DNA from: an uncultured Paracoccaceae bacterium
Lineage (GTDB): Bacteria; Pseudomonadota; Alphaproteobacteria; Rhodobacterales; Rhodobacteraceae
Length of the DNA: 64,000 bases
Assembly: GCA_947503765.1 (NCBI GenBank)
Contig: CANNFA010000001.1
Span: forward strand, 372,001-436,000
Direction of reading: 5' to 3'
Below the pieces are notes generated by a model, which was not told where the DNA came from, searched no databases, and saw only the letters and a list, made by a program, of their open reading frames with translations. Of the stretch, positions 1 to 9,128 are shown piece by piece. Both the position numbers and the translations under genes were made by a program. Within the stretch, counting starts at the first letter, position 1, and each line of letters opens with the position of its first letter.

Positions 1-1271
1 TCCTGCTGGTCGACAGCCAGTTCCTGACCCTCGCCGAAGCCGCCATCGCCAACATGGAAGGCGGCGCGCCGCGGCTGATCGAGGTGGCCGACCCCGCCGC
101 CGGCCACCCGGCGCGCGGCAGCTACACCGAATACGAGGATTTCATCGCCGCGGGCGATCCCGGCTTCGACTGGGTGATGCCGGAGGACGAGTGGGAAAGC
201 CTGGCGCTCAACTACACGTCGGGCACCACCGGCAAGCCCAAGGGCGTGGTCTATCACCACCGGGGCGCATACCTGTCCACGATGGGCCAGGTGGTCAGCT
301 GGCGCATGGTGATGCACCCGGTCTACCTGACCATCGTGCCGCTGTTCCACTGCAACGGCTGGTGCCACACTTGGATGATGCCGCTGCTGGGCGGCACGGT
401 GGTCTGCTGCCGCAACATCGACGCGGCCTCGATCTATGCCGCCATCGCGGACGAGGGCGTGACCCATTTCGGCGGCGCACCGATCGTGCTGAACGCGCTG
501 ATCCACGCCGACCCCGCGGACCGGCGCGACTTTTCCCACGTGGTCGAGGTGTTCACCGCCGGCGCCCCGCCCCCCGCCGCCACCCTCGCCGCGATCGAGC
601 CGCTGGGCTTCAACGTGACCCAGGTCTACGGGCTGACCGAAGTGTACGGGCCGGGCACCGAATGCCTGTGGAAAGCCGACTGGGACGCGGCCCCGGACAG
701 GGAACGCTATGCGATCAAGGCGCGGACCGGAGTGATGATGCCGTTCCTCGAGGATTGCACCGTGCTCGACCCCGGAACGCTGGCGCAGATCCCGATGGAC
801 GCCGCGGCCGAGGGCGAGATCATGTTCCGCGGCAACGGCGTGATGAAGGGCTATTACCGCAACCCGGACGCGACCGCCGAGGCGTTCGCGGGCGGCTGGT
901 TCCGCACCGGCGACATCGCGATCCAGCATCCCGACGGCTACATGAAGATCACCGACCGGTCCAAGGATGTCATCATCTCGGGCGGCGAGAATGTCAGCTC
1001 GGTCGAGGTCGAGGACGTGCTGATGCACCATCCCGCCGTGCTGCTTTGCGCGGTGGTGGCCAGGCCCGACGACACCTGGGGCGAGGTGCCCTGCGCCTTT
1101 GTCGAGGTGAAACCCGGCGCCGAGATAGGCGAGGCGGATCTGATCGCCTATGCCCGTTCGCACCTGGCGGGGTTCAAGACGCCCAAGGCGGTGGTTTTCG
1201 GGGATCTGCCCAAGACCTCGACCGGGAAGATCCAGAAATTCGTGCTGCGCGACCGGCTGCGGCGGGGGTGA
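1..1271 (+). CDS. AMP-forming acyl-CoA synthetase (5' truncated by window edge)
   Basis: An ANL-superfamily ligase that activates a carboxylic acid as acyl-AMP and transfers it to CoA. The frame is open from the first codon in the window (base 3), so the N-terminal part lies outside. Visible core motifs in order: the phosphate-binding YTSGTTGKPKG, the PLFHCNGWC substrate-side segment, QVYGLTEVYGP, WFRTGDIA, DRSKDVIISGGEN and the C-terminal PKTSTGKIQKF with the catalytic lysine. The HCNGWC segment resembles the subfamily that includes medium-chain and methylthiopropionyl-CoA (DmdB-like) ligases, but the substrate cannot be read from the sequence. It ends 105 bases before a converging gene, with a hairpin repeat between them. 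Confidence 0.9.
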   Translation, partial: LLVDSQFLTLAEAAIANMEGGAPRLIEVADPAAGHPARGSYTEYEDFIAAGDPGFDWVMPEDEWESLALNYTSGTTGKPKGVVYHHRGAYLSTMGQVVSWRMVMHPVYLTIVPLFHCNGWCHTWMMPLLGGTVVCCRNIDAASIYAAIADEGVTHFGGAPIVLNALIHADPADRRDFSHVVEVFTAGAPPPAATLAAIEPLGFNVTQVYGLTEVYGPGTECLWKADWDAAPDRERYAIKARTGVMMPFLEDCTVLDPGTLAQIPMDAAAEGEIMFRGNGVMKGYYRNPDATAEAFAGGWFRTGDIAIQHPDGYMKITDRSKDVIISGGENVSSVEVEDVLMHHPAVLLCAVVARPDDTWGEVPCAFVEVKPGAEIGEADLIAYARSHLAGFKTPKAVVFGDLPKTSTGKIQKFVLRDRLRRG

Positions 1272-1310
1272 TCCGATTGCGCGCCTGCGGCGCAGGATTT
1301 CACTTGCGGA

Positions 1311-1364
1311 AGGGGGGCGCCGCCCCCCTGCGACCCCCCGAGGTACTTGGCGCAAGATGAGGAA
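1311..1364 (+). repeat. dispersed hairpin-plus-core element, copy 1
   Basis: A GC hairpin (AGGGGGGC, loop GCC, GCCCCCCT; 1311-1329) is followed at 1340-1364 by the core GAGGTACTTGG then CGCAAGATGAGGAA. The same layout recurs near 22431-22483, 27799-27853 and 45806-45861, with a core-only relative near 54693. It lies between two converging genes, so a two-way terminator role is plausible, though no long T tract follows the hairpin. Confidence 0.7.
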
Positions 1365-1376
1365 CCGTGCGCCGGG

Positions 1377-1799
1377 TCATTCCCCGGCCTTGCGCGGCAT
1401 GTCCTGCATCAGGCGGTCGGCCTTCTTGCGCACCAGCACCGTGCGCAGATCGTGCATCGCCAGCAGCAGCGCGTCCGTCACCTCTTCGAGCTGGGCGTCG
1501 GTGGCGTCCGAATGGGCCCAGTGCGCCGTGTGGTTCAGATGGTCGACCGCGCGCAGGATGTCGTCGATGCGCCGCGCCTCGAGCACGGCGGCGCGCTCGG
1601 CCATCCAGGCGTCGATCGCGGCGGTATCGGCCTCGGTCAGGGCGCGCTGGCCCTGCGGCTTGACCTGGCCGTTGCGGATGTTGACGACCGCGATATGGTC
1701 CATCTCGATCCGGCGCTGCCGGTTCGCGGTATCGACGCGGAACACGAAGGCGCCGTTGTCACGCACGCGGAAAAAGTATTCCGGCAATTCGGCCGACAT
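1377..1799 (-). CDS. conserved hypothetical protein, partner of the aminotransferase gene
   Basis: A 140-residue soluble, charged protein without signal peptide or membrane segment. The start at 1799 gives MSAELPEYFFRVRDNGAFVF; the frame stays open further upstream, but that part would overlap the aminotransferase gene. The N-terminal half looks like a small beta-rich module and the C-terminal half (from about residue 55) like two or three amphipathic helices. It begins 10 nt after the stop of the aspartate aminotransferase gene on the same strand, so the two are probably co-transcribed. I do not recognise the family and assign no function. Confidence 0.75.
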   Translation of the reverse strand: MSAELPEYFFRVRDNGAFVFRVDTANRQRRIEMDHIAVVNIRNGQVKPQGQRALTEADTAAIDAWMAERAAVLEARRIDDILRAVDHLNHTAHWAHSDATDAQLEEVTDALLLAMHDLRTVLVRKKADRLMQDMPRKAGE

Positions 1800-1809
1800 C
1801 GCGTTTTCC

Positions 1810-3550
<1,741 letters not shown>

Positions 3551-3554
<4 letters not shown>

Positions 3555-3841
3555 GGATGGAGCCCCGAGACGTTCGTCTGAAACGGATGACGATGCGAGC
3601 AGGGCGGCGCGGCATCAAGGAAATGGACATCCTGCTTGGCAATTTCGCCGCCGACCGGCTGGCGGGGCTGGACGCGCCCGCGCTCGATTTGTTCGACGCG
3701 CTGCTGGAGGAGAACGACCAGGACCTGTATCTGTGGGTGTCCGGCCAGGCCCCCGCGCCGGACCGGTTTGCCGCGCTGATCGGGGATATCGCGGTCCATG
3801 CGCAGGGCCGGCCGCGCGGCGGAGCGGCGGCGGGGCACTGA
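3551..3841 (+). CDS. sdhE: FAD assembly factor SdhE (succinate dehydrogenase assembly factor 2 family)
   Basis: A 96-residue DUF339/YgfY-family protein. In this family the protein promotes covalent flavinylation of the SdhA subunit of succinate dehydrogenase. Seen: the RAGRRGIKEMDILLGNFA motif, corresponding to the RRGM-E-D signature needed for flavin transfer, and LLEENDQDLYLWVSGQAP near the C-terminus. The start ATG at 3551 overlaps the XRE regulator stop (ATGA). It converges on the MarR gene with only 31 bases between the stops. Confidence 0.9.
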
Positions 3842-3872
3842 TCCGGGGCGCCCCGGTCACCCGCGCCGCGCC

Positions 3873-4370
3873 TCAGTAGATGTACCTGATCTGATCGCTC
3901 CAGTAGCGTTCCACCCGGCGCAGGGCGGAGTTGATCTCCTCTATCCCGCTGGGGTTCAGCACGGCGCGCGATTCCAGCCCGTCCGCATGGCGCAGGAACA
4001 GCTTTTCGACGATGTCCTGCACGTTGCGCCCCTTTTCCGTCAGGCGCACCCGCACGGAACGGCGGTCGATCTCGCATCGCTGGTGGTGCATGTAGCCGGC
4101 TTCGACCAGCTTCTTGAGGTTGTAGCTGACATTCGAGCCCTGGTAGTAGCCGCGCGTCTTCAACTCGCCCGCCGTCACCTCGTTATCGCCGACATTGAAC
4201 AGCAGCAGCGCCTGCACCGCGTTGATCTCGAGGATGCCGAGCCGTTCGAATTCGTCCTTGATCACGTCGAGAAGCAGACGGTGCAACCGCTCGACCAGCG
4301 ACAACGCTTCGAGATACTGGGTCATGAAGGTTCTGTTCCTGGCGCCGTCGATCCGGGACTGAATGCTCAT
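3873..4370 (-). CDS. MarR-type winged-helix transcriptional regulator (possibly LdtR-like)
   Basis: A 165-residue MarR/HxlR-like regulator. The region VTAGELKTRGYYQGSNVSYN contains the recognition helix, and IDRRSVRVRLTEKG forms the wing. I chose the start at 4370 (MSIQSRIDG) because GGAG lies 6 bases upstream; an in-frame ATG two codons earlier (4376) abuts that site. Long-chain conservation such as LVERLHRLLLDVIKDEFERL recalls the alphaproteobacterial LdtR group that controls L,D-transpeptidases, but this is from memory and tentative. It diverges from metY across 292 bases. Confidence 0.85.
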   Translation of the reverse strand: MSIQSRIDGARNRTFMTQYLEALSLVERLHRLLLDVIKDEFERLGILEINAVQALLLFNVGDNEVTAGELKTRGYYQGSNVSYNLKKLVEAGYMHHQRCEIDRRSVRVRLTEKGRNVQDIVEKLFLRHADGLESRAVLNPSGIEEINSALRRVERYWSDQIRYIY

Positions 4371-4662
4371 CGCCATCTCCGCAATGTCCTGCTCATGGGC
4401 AGGGAATAGCCGGGCAATCCCAAATTTTCGGTTAAGCGGGCGGATGTTTTTGCCCCGACTATCCTCCAGGCCCGGGCGCCGCGCCGCGCGGCAACGGGTG
4501 ACGCCGCGTCTGCCAGGGCGCAGCCGGAGCGCCGCGAGACACGCCGTGGATGAGACATATTCGCATATTATCAGCGCCTTACACCCCTTCGCCGCGCCCC
4601 ATTGCCAGCCCCCTGCCCTTCGCCTAAACCCGTGACCGGCAAACCCCGAAGGAGAAACCCTC
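4371..4662. other. intergenic region between MarR gene and metY
   Basis: This 292-base divergent region must carry promoters for both genes. Two AT-richer patches stand out from the GC-rich background: one near 4421-4455 (containing AAATTTTCGGTTAAG and TGTTTTTG) and one near 4555-4572 (ACATATTCGCATATTATC, with two CATAT-like half sites). No small gene or hairpin is convincing here. Confidence 0.4.
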
Positions 4663-5955
4663 ATGTCCGACGCCCCGAGCTATGGCTTCGAAACCCAACA
4701 GATCCATGCCGGCGCGCAGCCCGACCCGGCCACCGGCGCGCGCCAGACGCCGATCTACCAGACCACCGCCTACGTGTTCCGCGACGCCGACCATGCCGCC
4801 GCGCTGTTCAACCTTCAGGAGGTCGGGTACATCTATTCGCGCCTGACCAACCCGACAGTGGCGGTGCTTCAGGAACGCATGGCCACGCTGGAGGGCGGCG
4901 CCGGCGCGGTCTGCTGCTCGTCGGGCCATGCGGCGCAGATCATGGCGCTGTTCCCGCTGATGGGACCGGGGCTCAATCTCGTCGTCTCGACCCGGCTTTA
5001 CGGCGGAACGGTCACGCAGTTCAGCCAGACCATCAAGCGGTTCGGCTGGGAGGCACGGTTCGTCGATTTCGACGACGAGGCGGCGGTCGCGGCCGCGATC
5101 GACGACGACACCCGCGCGATCTTCTGCGAGTCCATCGCCAATCCGGGCGGCTACATCACCGACCTGGACGCCATCGCGAAGATCGCGGACGGCGCCGGCC
5201 TTCCGCTGATCGTCGACAACACCTCGGCCACGCCGTATCTGTGCCGCCCGATCGAGCATGGCGCGACGCTGGTGGTCCATTCGATGACCAAGTTCCTGAC
5301 CGGCAACGGCACCGTCATGGGCGGCTGCATCGTCGATTCGGGCAAGTTCGACTGGTCCGCGTCGGACAAGTTCCCGTCGCTGTCGGCGCCCGAGCCGGCC
5401 TATCACGGGCTGAAGTTCCACGAGACCTTCGGCGCGCTGGCCTTCACCTTCCACGGCATCGCCATCGGGCTGCGCGATCTTGGCATGACGCTGAACCCGC
5501 AGGCGGCGCATTACACGCTGATGGGGATCGAGACGCTGAGCCTGCGCATGGAGCGGCATATCGAGAATGCCCGCAAGATCGCCGGCTGGCTGGAGACGCA
5601 TGACGCGGTCGAGGCGGTGACCTATGCCGGGCTGGAAAGCTCTCCCTACCATGACCGGGTCGCGCGGATCTGTCCCAAGGGCGCGGGCGGGCTGTTCACC
5701 ATCACGCTCAAGGGCGGCTACGAGGCCTGCGTGAAGTTCGTGGGCGCGCTGGAGCTGTTCAGCCATGTGGCGAACCTGGGCGACACCCGCAGCCTGGTGA
5801 TCCATTCAGCCTCGACCACGCACCGGCAGCTCACGCCCGAGCAGCTGGAGGCGGCGGGCGCGGCACCCAACGTGGTGCGCCTGTCCATCGGCACCGAGAA
5901 CGCGGACGACCTGATCGCCGATCTGGACCAGGCGCTGGCCAAGTCGGCGGGCTGA
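4663..5955 (+). CDS. metY: O-acetylhomoserine aminocarboxypropyltransferase (homocysteine synthase)
   Basis: A 430-residue PLP enzyme of the Cys/Met metabolism family, which makes homocysteine from O-acetylhomoserine and sulfide. Seen: the N-terminal signature GFETQQIHAGAQPDPATGAR, QTPIYQTTAYVF, YSRLTNPT, and the cofactor-binding VHSMTKFLTGNGT with the lysine at about residue 210. The C-terminus HLxNLGD-type segment (SHVANLGDTRSLVIHSASTT) is typical of MetY/MetZ. Length and the GGCIVDSGKFDW segment favour MetY over cystathionine synthases. The start is preceded by AAGGAG. It stands alone, divergent from a MarR regulator. Confidence 0.92.
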   Translation: MSDAPSYGFETQQIHAGAQPDPATGARQTPIYQTTAYVFRDADHAAALFNLQEVGYIYSRLTNPTVAVLQERMATLEGGAGAVCCSSGHAAQIMALFPLMGPGLNLVVSTRLYGGTVTQFSQTIKRFGWEARFVDFDDEAAVAAAIDDDTRAIFCESIANPGGYITDLDAIAKIADGAGLPLIVDNTSATPYLCRPIEHGATLVVHSMTKFLTGNGTVMGGCIVDSGKFDWSASDKFPSLSAPEPAYHGLKFHETFGALAFTFHGIAIGLRDLGMTLNPQAAHYTLMGIETLSLRMERHIENARKIAGWLETHDAVEAVTYAGLESSPYHDRVARICPKGAGGLFTITLKGGYEACVKFVGALELFSHVANLGDTRSLVIHSASTTHRQLTPEQLEAAGAAPNVVRLSIGTENADDLIADLDQALAKSAG

Positions 5956-6273
5956 GGTCCGACGGGAAGGCGGGGCAGGAAGAAACCCCGCGAGCAATGG
6001 CGGGGGCGACCAGCCCCCTCCGCGCCGCAGCCACTGACGGCAAACGCTGAGATCTTCCGTCTGTTGCCGATGAAACGGCTATCCTTTTCAGCCTTCGAAG
6101 GAAGGTTTCAGAAGGAAAAGGTCTCGAAAATATCTTTGACGAAGGAACCCGGACTTGAGCGGCGATCGCCGCAGGCGAAATACGGCGGCGGTGCATTGTG
6201 TGCTTGAAGACCTCTCCGAAGGCTTGATATGTGCAGAATCCTGTGCATATACAGGAAAAGCAAGGAGGCTTCC
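5956..6273. other. intergenic region upstream of the toxin-antitoxin genes
   Basis: These 318 bases after metY are noticeably less GC-rich than the flanks. They contain a possible hairpin near 6083-6121 (outer arms CCTTTT and AAAAGG around the self-complementary CCTTCGAAGG), which could terminate metY transcription, and the yefM operator near 6228-6252. No coding frame here has convincing codon use. Confidence 0.4.
6228..6252 (+). promoter_or_regulatory. probable YefM-YoeB operator
   Basis: Two TGTGCA hexamers at 6230-6235 and 6242-6247, exactly 12 bases apart, lie 27-44 bases before the yefM start. In E. coli the YefM-YoeB complex binds core TGTACA motifs whose centres are 12 bp apart; each hexamer here differs from that core by one base. 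This would give the usual autoregulation of the module. Confidence 0.55.
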
Positions 6274-6525
6274 ATGGATGTCATGACTTATACAGATGCT
6301 CGCGCATCCCTAAAGGATGTGATGGACCGCGTGATCCATGATCGCGTCGAGGTCGTCGTGACGCGTAAGAAACGCGAGGCGGTCGTGATGATCTCACTCG
6401 ATGAATTCAATGCGATCCAGGAGACGCTGCATCTGCAGAAGAGTCCAGAGAACGTGCGGCGCCTGCATGCATCGATCGCTCAGCTGAACGCCGGTAAGGG
6501 CACCGAGCGCGACATCGACCTGTGA
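6274..6525 (+). CDS. yefM: antitoxin YefM (Phd/YefM family)
   Basis: An 83-residue Phd/YefM-type antitoxin. The N-terminal half (MDVMTYTDARASLKDVMDRV) is the DNA-binding, dimerising domain; VVVTRKKREAVVMISLDEF is the family core; the C-terminal segment from about residue 50 would wrap the toxin. The start at 6274 is preceded by a strong AAGGAGG (6262-6268). The stop overlaps the toxin start as GTGA, so the pair is translationally coupled. Codon use and base composition are less GC-rich than neighbouring genes, suggesting acquisition by transfer. Confidence 0.93.
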   Translation: MDVMTYTDARASLKDVMDRVIHDRVEVVVTRKKREAVVMISLDEFNAIQETLHLQKSPENVRRLHASIAQLNAGKGTERDIDL

Positions 6526-6791
6526 AGCTCATCTTCTCGGATCAGGCTTGGGAGGACTACCTCTGGTGGCAGTCGCCTCGCAATGAGAAGGGGCTCGAGC
6601 GGGTCAACGAGCTTATCAAGGGGACGAGGCGGACACCTTTCAAGGGGATCGGAAAACCCGAGCCTCTCAAAGGCGATCTCATTGGATGGTGGTCCCGCCG
6701 GATCACCGACGAGCACCGTTTTGTCTATCGCGTGAGTGGGAAGGGCGACACTCAAAGCCTCGAGGTAGCACAGCTTCGCTACCATTACTGA
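6522..6791 (+). CDS. yoeB: toxin YoeB (Txe/YoeB family mRNA interferase)
   Basis: An 89-residue toxin that in its family binds the ribosome and cleaves mRNA in the A site. Very close to the classic YoeB pattern: RRTPFKGIGKPEPLKGDL, GWWSRRITDEHRFVYRV and the C-terminal RYHY. By comparison with E. coli YoeB the catalytic residues E46, R65, H83 and Y84 correspond to E47, R66, H88 and Y89 here, so the toxin looks intact. It starts with GTG at 6522, overlapping the yefM stop. Confidence 0.95.
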   Translation: MKLIFSDQAWEDYLWWQSPRNEKGLERVNELIKGTRRTPFKGIGKPEPLKGDLIGWWSRRITDEHRFVYRVSGKGDTQSLEVAQLRYHY

Positions 6792-7069
6792 TCCGCAAGG
6801 TGCTGATCCTCGGATATCAGCGAACTGATCGACTGCCAGGGCGGTGCGCCACACGGGATATGCGTCAGTAAAAGCCTTCAACATTTGCCGTAGGGGGCTG
6901 AGCCCCGCCCGCAGGGTGGGCGCATGGTTCACGGCCCGCGCCGAAGGGAAGTTCGGCGGAAAGGCCGGGATAAATCGCAGCCTTCACCGCCCCCGCCGCG
7001 CCCCCCAGGGACGGCCGCGCCGGGGCCTGGCCGCGTGCAAGGATCGTGGAGACACTGCTGCCGCGCCGT

Positions 7070-7999
7070 TCAGTCCAGGAACAGCGCGCGCATCCCGTCC
7101 AGTACCCGCGCGCGGATCGCCGGTGCCTCCATCAGGATCTCGTGCCGCGCGCCCGCGATCACCTCCAGCCGGCCGCGCGGCCAGGTGGCCATGCGGCGAT
7201 GCACCGGCGCGGGCTCGACGATCTGTTCCTCGGTCCCGATCCAGGCGGCGCAGGGCAGATCGGGCGACGGGCGCCGCGCCAGCGCGCGCATCTCGGCCAG
7301 CGCCTCGTAGAGCCAGTGCATTCCCGGCCCGCCCAGCGCCAGCTCGGGGTGGCGCGTCACCTGCCGTTTCATGTAGGCGTACATGTCCGCGTCGGTGGTC
7401 AGGTTGTTGCCCTCGAACGGGGCGATCTCCAGATAGGTCTCCGGCCCGGTGCCGGGGGCAAAACGATGCCCCGTCCCGGTATGGCGCGAAGCCCAGGACA
7501 GCCCCCAGGCCAGCGGGCGCAGCACCCGGCGCATCTGGATGCCCCACATCGGGGCGGAGAAGGCAGCGGCCCGGACCGGCAGCCCGTCGAGCAGGCTGCG
7601 CAGCCCGATCGTGCCGCCCATCGAATGGCCCAGCAGGAAATACGGCTCCGCCAGTCCCGCCTGCCGCGCAACCCCCAGCTGCGCGGCCACGTCCAGCTGG
7701 TAGTCGGTGAAGGCCGCGACATGGCCCACCGCCCGGTCCATCGGCGCCCGGTCCGACAGGCCCTGCCCGCGCCAGTCGATGGTGATCGTGGACAGGCCCA
7801 GCCGCGCCAGATCGCCGGCGAAGCGCCCGTATTTCTCGCAATACTCGCTGCGGCCCGAGAACAGCAGCAGCGTTCCGGCGGTCCCGCCCGGCCAGAACGC
7901 CACCCGAAGGCGCACGCCATCGGCGGCATGCAGCCAGCGGCAATCGACCCGCTCCGGTCCCTCGGCGACATCCCCGTGAAACGGGGCGGGCCCGGTCAT
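7070..7999 (-). CDS. alpha/beta hydrolase, lysophospholipase/monoglyceride lipase type
   Basis: A 309-residue serine hydrolase of the PldB/monoacylglycerol-lipase group. Seen: RSEYCEKYGRFAGDLARLGL and IDWRGQGLSDR near the N-terminus, the nucleophile elbow LLGHSMGGT with serine at about residue 126, an acid residue in IGTEEQIVEP and the histidine in IAGARHEILMEAP. The start at 7999 follows the SCP2 stop by one base on the same strand, so the two form an operon. An earlier in-frame ATG at 8047 would lie inside the upstream gene. The substrate is probably a monoacyl lipid (inference). Confidence 0.9.
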   Translation of the reverse strand: MTGPAPFHGDVAEGPERVDCRWLHAADGVRLRVAFWPGGTAGTLLLFSGRSEYCEKYGRFAGDLARLGLSTITIDWRGQGLSDRAPMDRAVGHVAAFTDYQLDVAAQLGVARQAGLAEPYFLLGHSMGGTIGLRSLLDGLPVRAAAFSAPMWGIQMRRVLRPLAWGLSWASRHTGTGHRFAPGTGPETYLEIAPFEGNNLTTDADMYAYMKRQVTRHPELALGGPGMHWLYEALAEMRALARRPSPDLPCAAWIGTEEQIVEPAPVHRRMATWPRGRLEVIAGARHEILMEAPAIRARVLDGMRALFLD

Positions 8000-8000
8000 G

Positions 8001-8288
8001 TCAGTTGAGCACCGCGCCCAGCTGCATCGCCAGGCCCATGTCGCCATCGACCGACAGCCGGCCGGTCATGAAGGCCGAGGTGGGGTCCAGCTCTCCGTCG
8101 AGGATCGCGCGGAAGGTTTCCGCGTCCGAGGTCAGGGTGACGTCCGCCGCCTCGTCGGCGGCGCGCACACCCGACTTGTCGAGCATGATCGTGCCCTCAT
8201 CCTCGATCACGAACCGGGCGCGGCCGTCGAATTCGGACGTGTCCTTTTCCGTCAGCCGCGCGACGGCGGCGTCGATCACTTCGCTCAT
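8001..8288 (-). CDS. SCP2 sterol-binding-domain protein
   Basis: A 95-residue single-domain protein of the SCP2/sterol carrier fold, which binds hydrophobic ligands such as acyl chains. Seen: an N-terminal helix (VIDAAVARLTEKDTSEF), the beta-strand region FVIEDEGTIMLDKSG, then DVTLTSDAETFRAILDGELDPTSAFMTGRLSVDGDM, typical of the family. It leads a two-gene operon with the lysophospholipase-like hydrolase, which fits a role in lipid handling. GGAGCC lies before the start. Confidence 0.9.
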   Translation of the reverse strand: MSEVIDAAVARLTEKDTSEFDGRARFVIEDEGTIMLDKSGVRAADEAADVTLTSDAETFRAILDGELDPTSAFMTGRLSVDGDMGLAMQLGAVLN

Positions 8289-8357
8289 GGGTCCGGCTCC
8301 TTGATTTGTGACCCGCGCGGGGCTCGCATTCCGCAGCGCATAAAGTATGGTCCCCTT

Positions 8358-8990
8358 ATGGGTAAAGTGCTTCCGTTGTGCAAATCTGTCGTCGCGGCAT
8401 TGCCGGTTCCGAAACGGACGGGCGCGCCTTCATGCCGGGCCGCGCGCGCGCTGGCCCGCGCCGCCTGCCTTGCCGCGATCTGCACACTGCCTTCAGCCGC
8501 GCTGGCGCAGGAGGCGCCGGACATGGAGGCGCTGCTGGCGGAACTGGCCGACCCGGACACCCGCAACTGGCAGCAGGTCGAACGCAAGATCACGCTGGAA
8601 TGGTCGAAATCGGGCTCGCCGGCGATGGACCTGCTGCTGCAACGCGGCCGCGCCGCCATCGCGGCCGAGGATTGGGATACGGCGCTGGAGCATTACACCG
8701 CGCTGACCGATCACGCCCCCGATTTCGCCGAAGGCTGGGCCGAGCGGGCCTCGGTCTACTTCCAGCTCGGGCTGTTCGGCCCGGCGCTGGACGACCTGCG
8801 CCGCGCGCTGGCGCTGAACCCGAACCAGTTCAACGCGCTGGCGGGGCTGGCGGTGATGCTCGAGGATATGGGCCTCAGGGACGACGCGCTGAAGGCGTGG
8901 CGCATGCTGTCGGACATCCACCCGCACCGGCCGGAAACCCGCGCCGCGCTCGAGCGGCTGGAGCAGGAGCTGGGCGGCGCGCCGATCTGA
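8358..8990 (+). CDS. exported tetratricopeptide-repeat protein
   Basis: A 210-residue protein with a likely signal peptide (about 1-50, ending PSAALAQEA) and at least two TPR units (about 95-165), including AEGWAERASVYFQLGLFGPALDDLRRALALNPNQF in two overlapping stretches. The start at 8358 leaves a long n-region; a later start is possible, but no better site is seen. It is probably periplasmic and binds protein partners; nothing in the sequence names them. It diverges from the SCP2 gene and precedes the helicase gene. Confidence 0.8.
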   Translation: MGKVLPLCKSVVAALPVPKRTGAPSCRAARALARAACLAAICTLPSAALAQEAPDMEALLAELADPDTRNWQQVERKITLEWSKSGSPAMDLLLQRGRAAIAAEDWDTALEHYTALTDHAPDFAEGWAERASVYFQLGLFGPALDDLRRALALNPNQFNALAGLAVMLEDMGLRDDALKAWRMLSDIHPHRPETRAALERLEQELGGAPI

Positions 8991-9128
8991 CCGCGCCGCA
9001 CGGCACAGCCGCCGCCGCAGCCTTTTCATCGGCCCGCGCCTGCATTACATGGGGCAGGAACGAAACGGCCCCGCGCCCGGCCCGGCATGACGCGGGATCC
9101 GGGGGACGTGCGGCGCAAAGGCGGTGCG

